This document shows positions 61,420 to 64,000 of a DNA stretch of 64,000 nucleotides, piece by piece. Within the stretch, counting starts at the first letter, position 1. Every line of letters begins with the position of its first letter. Source of the DNA: Leucobacter tardus (GTDB taxonomy: Bacteria; Actinomycetota; Actinomycetes; Actinomycetales; Microbacteriaceae); assembly GCF_017583045.1 (NCBI RefSeq), contig NZ_JAGFBF010000001.1:1-64000 (forward strand), given 5' to 3'. The notes beneath the pieces were generated by a model. The model worked only from the letters and a program-made list of their open reading frames with translations. It was not told the origin of the DNA and made no database searches. The translations under genes were made by a program, and so were the position numbers.

Positions 61420-62312
61420 CGGTGTCCTCCGTTGCGCTCGATCTGCAGGATGTCGCGCGCCTGGTCGGGCGTCGCCACCGTCTCACCGAGGTCCCCGATG
61501 ATGCCGGCGGCGCGCTCGACGAGCTGCGCGTTGGTCGCCTTGACGCCTTTGCTGAGGTACAGGTTGTCCTCGAGTCCGACGCGCACGTGGCCGCCGAGCA
61601 GCACCGACTGGGCGACCCACTTCATCTGGTTGCGTCCGAGCGCGAACGAGGTGAACTCGGCGCCCTCGGGGAGCAGGTTCACCATCGCGTGCAGCAGACC
61701 CGTGTCGGCGGGCGCTCCGTACGGGATCCCCATGCAGAGCTGGTACAGCGGCGGCGGCGCGAGGAGCCCCTCCTCGACCATGACGTTCGCGAACCAGAGC
61801 TGACCGGTGTCGAAGATCTCCATCTCCGGTTTCACCCCGAGTTCGCGGATGCGGGCCGCGCCCTCGCGCAGCATGTCCGGGGTGCTCACGTAGAGCTGGC
61901 TGCCCTCGCCGAAGTTCAGCGATCCGCAGTCGATCGTGCACATCTCGGGCCGCAGCTCCTCCACGTGCGACAGCCGCTCGAGGCCGCTCACGAGGTCGGT
62001 ACCCGGCAGGTGCGTCGTCGGGTTCGACGGGTCGACGAAGAGGTCGCCGCCCATGCCGGCGGTGAGGTTGATGACGGGATCGACGTCGCTCTCGCCGACG
62101 AGGCGCACGACCTCGCGGTAGAGCGCGTTGTCGCGCGAACCCTGGCCCGTCTCCACGTCGCGGACGTGGATGTGGACGACCGAGGCTCCGGCTCGGGCCG
62201 CGGCGATCGCGTCTGCGGCGATCTGCTCGGGCGTCACGGGCACATGCTCGCTCTTGCCCGTCGTGTCTCCGGCCCCCGTGAGGGCGCAGGTCAGGATGAC
62301 TGGACGACTCAT
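61416..62312 (-). CDS. cdhC: Beta-keto-acid cleavage enzyme (BKACE), probable 3-dehydrocarnitine:acetyl-CoA enzyme
   Basis: 298 aa, DUF849/BKACE TIM barrel. Zinc ligands His47 and His49 in VVHIHVRD; further motifs [32 protein letters not shown] and the conserved VGLEDNLYL with the catalytic-site Glu. With acetyl-CoA, it would convert 3-dehydrocarnitine to betainyl-CoA and acetoacetate. AAAGGGGA precedes the ATG. The adjacent dehydrogenase and thioesterase make the carnitine assignment strong for the operon; the sequence alone would allow other beta-keto acids. Confidence 0.87.
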   Translation of the reverse strand: MSRPVILTCALTGAGDTTGKSEHVPVTPEQIAADAIAAARAGASVVHIHVRDVETGQGSRDNALYREVVRLVGESDVDPVINLTAGMGGDLFVDPSNPTTHLPGTDLVSGLERLSHVEELRPEMCTIDCGSLNFGEGSQLYVSTPDMLREGAARIRELGVKPEMEIFDTGQLWFANVMVEEGLLAPPPLYQLCMGIPYGAPADTGLLHAMVNLLPEGAEFTSFALGRNQMKWVAQSVLLGGHVRVGLEDNLYLSKGVKATNAQLVERAAGIIGDLGETVATPDQARDILQIERNGGHR

Positions 62313-62364
62313 GGTGTCTTCCCCTTTCCGATGCGGGTGGTCGATCGGATCGAGGAAGTCTGCC

Positions 62365-63258
62365 TCAATCCGGTGGTGTGTGGGCGACGATGGTGCGGTC
62401 GATGCAGCGGTGCACCTGGTCGCGCATCTCGTCGGCGCTGATCAGGCCGACCAGTACCTTGATGCCGAATCCATCGATGAGCCCGGTAAGCATCATCGCG
62501 GCGTCGCGGAGCGACGGGAACGCGAACGCTCCCGCATCGAGCCCCTCGGCCAGCACGTCCTCGACGGTGCGGTACCACCTGCCGTACGCCTGCGCGTGAT
62601 CCTCTTCGGACATCGCTCCGACGACCACGGCGCTCCAGCTCTGCAGCCAGATGCCCCACTCGGTCGTCAGTTCGGCCCCGGTCGGCAGCTGCAGCTCGAC
62701 GAGGTGTTTGAGTCGATCGGCGTGCGCCTCCCCCGGAGCGAGCGTCGCGACCTGCCGGTCGAATGCGCGCTTCACCGAGTAGCGCAGGCACTCGCCGAAG
62801 AGTTCCCGCTTGCTCGCGAAGTGGTAGTGCACGGCAGCGCTGCTCACCCCGCACCGCGCCGCGATCTCCGCGATGCTCGTGCCATGCAGCCCGCGTTCGC
62901 CGAAGAGGTGCCAGGCCGCGTCGAGAATCTCGAGGCGCTTCTGCACACGGTCCGGCGTATCCGCGATGCGCCCGGGAAGGATCGCCGGGTGCGGCGCGGC
63001 GGAGGGCCCGTCGGCCGAGTCCGAGCCGGTCATCAGCCAGTTGACGGTGACGCCGGCCGCCGTCGCGATGCCGATCAGTTCGTCCGGTGTGAAGCGCCGG
63101 GTGCCGCGCAGCGACTTCGAGAGCTTGGTCTCCTCCATGCCGACCCGTCGCGCGACCTCGCGCTGCGGGATGCCGGAGTCGGCGATGCTGTCGCGCACTC
63201 GCAGCCGCAACTCCCGGGAGGTCTCGGACTCCTGCCGCTCTCGTGCCACAGTCTGCAT
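62365..63258 (-). CDS. XRE-TetR fusion transcriptional regulator
   Basis: 297 aa with two DNA-binding domains. Residues about 13-75 are an XRE/Cro-type HTH ([33 protein letters not shown], named in parts, then [23 protein letters not shown]). Residues about 105-155 are a TetR HTH ([45 protein letters not shown]), followed by a TetR C-terminal ligand domain. ATG 63258 is the first start clear of the upstream gene. It lies 52 bases upstream of the carnitine operon in the same direction, so it may be co-transcribed with it and control it. Confidence 0.85.
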   Translation of the reverse strand: MQTVARERQESETSRELRLRVRDSIADSGIPQREVARRVGMEETKLSKSLRGTRRFTPDELIGIATAAGVTVNWLMTGSDSADGPSAAPHPAILPGRIADTPDRVQKRLEILDAAWHLFGERGLHGTSIAEIAARCGVSSAAVHYHFASKRELFGECLRYSVKRAFDRQVATLAPGEAHADRLKHLVELQLPTGAELTTEWGIWLQSWSAVVVGAMSEEDHAQAYGRWYRTVEDVLAEGLDAGAFAFPSLRDAAMMLTGLIDGFGIKVLVGLISADEMRDQVHRCIDRTIVAHTPPD

Positions 63259-63302
63259 CGTAGTCAGCGTCCGCGGGGGCGGCAACGCGACGGGCGGGGC
63301 GC

Positions 63303-64000
63303 TCAGGCATCTCCGCTCTCCCGGTGCGCGTCGTCGAGCGCCGCGAGCGCGGCGAGCAGGTCTTTCGCGCGTCGATCCACGTCTTCGCTGCGCATCTCGT
63401 TGGTGAGGAAGGAGAAGGCGATGCCGCGCTCGGGCCATGCGCCGTGCAGGCCCCCGCCGGCGCCGGTGTGCCCGAAGGCGGGGCGCACGGGTCCGTAGGT
63501 GCCGATGGGGTCGTCGAGCTCGTACCCGAGTCCGAAGCGGACCGGACGGTCGTTGATCGCGTCGGTGCCGGCCGACCGTTCGCGGGTGGACCGCTCGCGC
63601 GTCGCGCGCGAGACGAGCGGCGCGTCATCGGCGATGAGGAGCGCGTAGAGTCGCGCCATCGCGTCGGCGGTGCCGACGCCGCCCCCGGCGGACAGCTCGG
63701 CCGCGTGGAGTGCGCGCGAGTTGAAGGGCGAGTCGCTCGCGGTGAGCGCGTTGCCGTACATGCGGTCGACGATCGCGCGGCGCTCCGGATCGTTCTCGAG
63801 GAACGTCGAGATGCGGTAGCCGGATGCCTGGAAGACGGGGGCGACACGCGCCTCCTCGGCTGCGGGCAGGCCGAGGTGCAGGTCGAGCCCGAACGGTTCG
63901 GCGATTTCGCGCCGGATCCACTCGCCGACCGTCGCTCCGCCCGACGCGCGTCGCACGATCTCGCTCATGAGGTATCCGTAGGTCAGCGCGTGGTACGCGA
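63303..64000 (-). CDS. Beta-lactamase-fold serine hydrolase (EstB/class C-like), partial at right edge
   Basis: C-terminal 231 codons or so; the N-terminus with the SxxK nucleophile lies beyond the window. Seen: AYHALTYGYLM at the edge, GATVGEWIRREIAEPFGLDLHLGLP, SAGGGVGTADAMARLYALL and the C-terminal HTGAGGG corresponding to the KTG/HxG box. Family members are esterases, DD-peptidases or beta-lactamases; this one is more like the esterase group. The open frame continues to the last base, so the internal ATG at 63968 is not the start. Same direction as, and 44 bases upstream of, the XRE-TetR gene. Confidence 0.85.
   Translation of the reverse strand, partial: AYHALTYGYLMSEIVRRASGGATVGEWIRREIAEPFGLDLHLGLPAAEEARVAPVFQASGYRISTFLENDPERRAIVDRMYGNALTASDSPFNSRALHAAELSAGGGVGTADAMARLYALLIADDAPLVSRATRERSTRERSAGTDAINDRPVRFGLGYELDDPIGTYGPVRPAFGHTGAGGGLHGAWPERGIAFSFLTNEMRSEDVDRRAKDLLAALAALDDAHRESGDA

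Overview
The window is high-GC DNA with dense genes, many GTG/TTG starts and 4-nt stop/start overlaps. Together with an actinobacterial-type coproheme decarboxylase, a monomeric isocitrate dehydrogenase, cell-wall-binding-2 repeats and LGFP repeats, this points to an Actinomycetota chromosome, most likely Microbacteriaceae (a Leucobacter-like organism is my guess, not demonstrated). No rRNA, tRNA, CRISPR array, transposase or phage gene was seen.

Region 1 (1-35.2 kb, with two more glycosyltransferases at 40.9-42.8 kb) is a large locus for a cell-surface glycopolymer. It encodes nucleotide-sugar enzymes: two identical UDP-HexNAc 6-dehydrogenase copies, a UDP-GlcNAc 2-epimerase, two DegT aminotransferases, a Gfo/Idh oxidoreductase, an LpxA-like acyltransferase, an SDR epimerase/dehydratase and a hexapeptide acetyltransferase. 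There are many glycosyltransferases, including two fused GT4-like/GT2 proteins whose domain order is swapped relative to each other. Export could use a one-gene ABC flippase-type transporter or a Wzm/Wzt-type pair whose ATPase carries an LGFP-like tail. A CDP-glycerol phosphotransferase-like gene and a Stealth sugar-phosphotransferase suggest phosphate-linked units, so the product resembles a teichoic/teichuronic-acid-like polymer. Two secreted proteins lie inside the locus: a metzincin-like protease with cell-wall-binding repeats, bracketed by a >1.26 kb exact direct repeat, and a nine-repeat LGFP protein. Most glycosyltransferases sit in one long leftward operon (21.7 to 8.3 kb).

Region 2 (35.2-44.98 kb) is ordinary chromosome: coproheme decarboxylase, a cation-efflux transporter, NADP isocitrate dehydrogenase, a small unknown protein, a flavin/F420-fold protein, two GT2 genes, a CynX/NimT-type MFS transporter and a short-chain dehydrogenase. 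A 57-bp palindromic repeat occurs three times between convergent genes here and once more at 59.8 kb.

Region 3 (45.0-64.0 kb) is a catabolic region. First comes a ThDP enzyme next to a sodium:solute symporter, an RpiR regulator and an amidohydrolase; the last three share a palindrome TGCAAA-N4-TTTGCA. Then a CoA-transferase pair with a divergent IclR regulator, an MHS-type transporter with a shikimate-dehydrogenase-like enzyme under a divergent TetR regulator, and finally a leftward run. That run reads XRE-TetR regulator, beta-keto-acid cleavage enzyme, L-carnitine dehydrogenase, thioesterase, CoA transferase A/B, thiolase and a PcaR-like IclR regulator. It fits conversion of L-carnitine to glycine betaine plus acetoacetate, and acetoacetate to acetyl-CoA. 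A beta-lactamase-fold hydrolase runs off the right edge.
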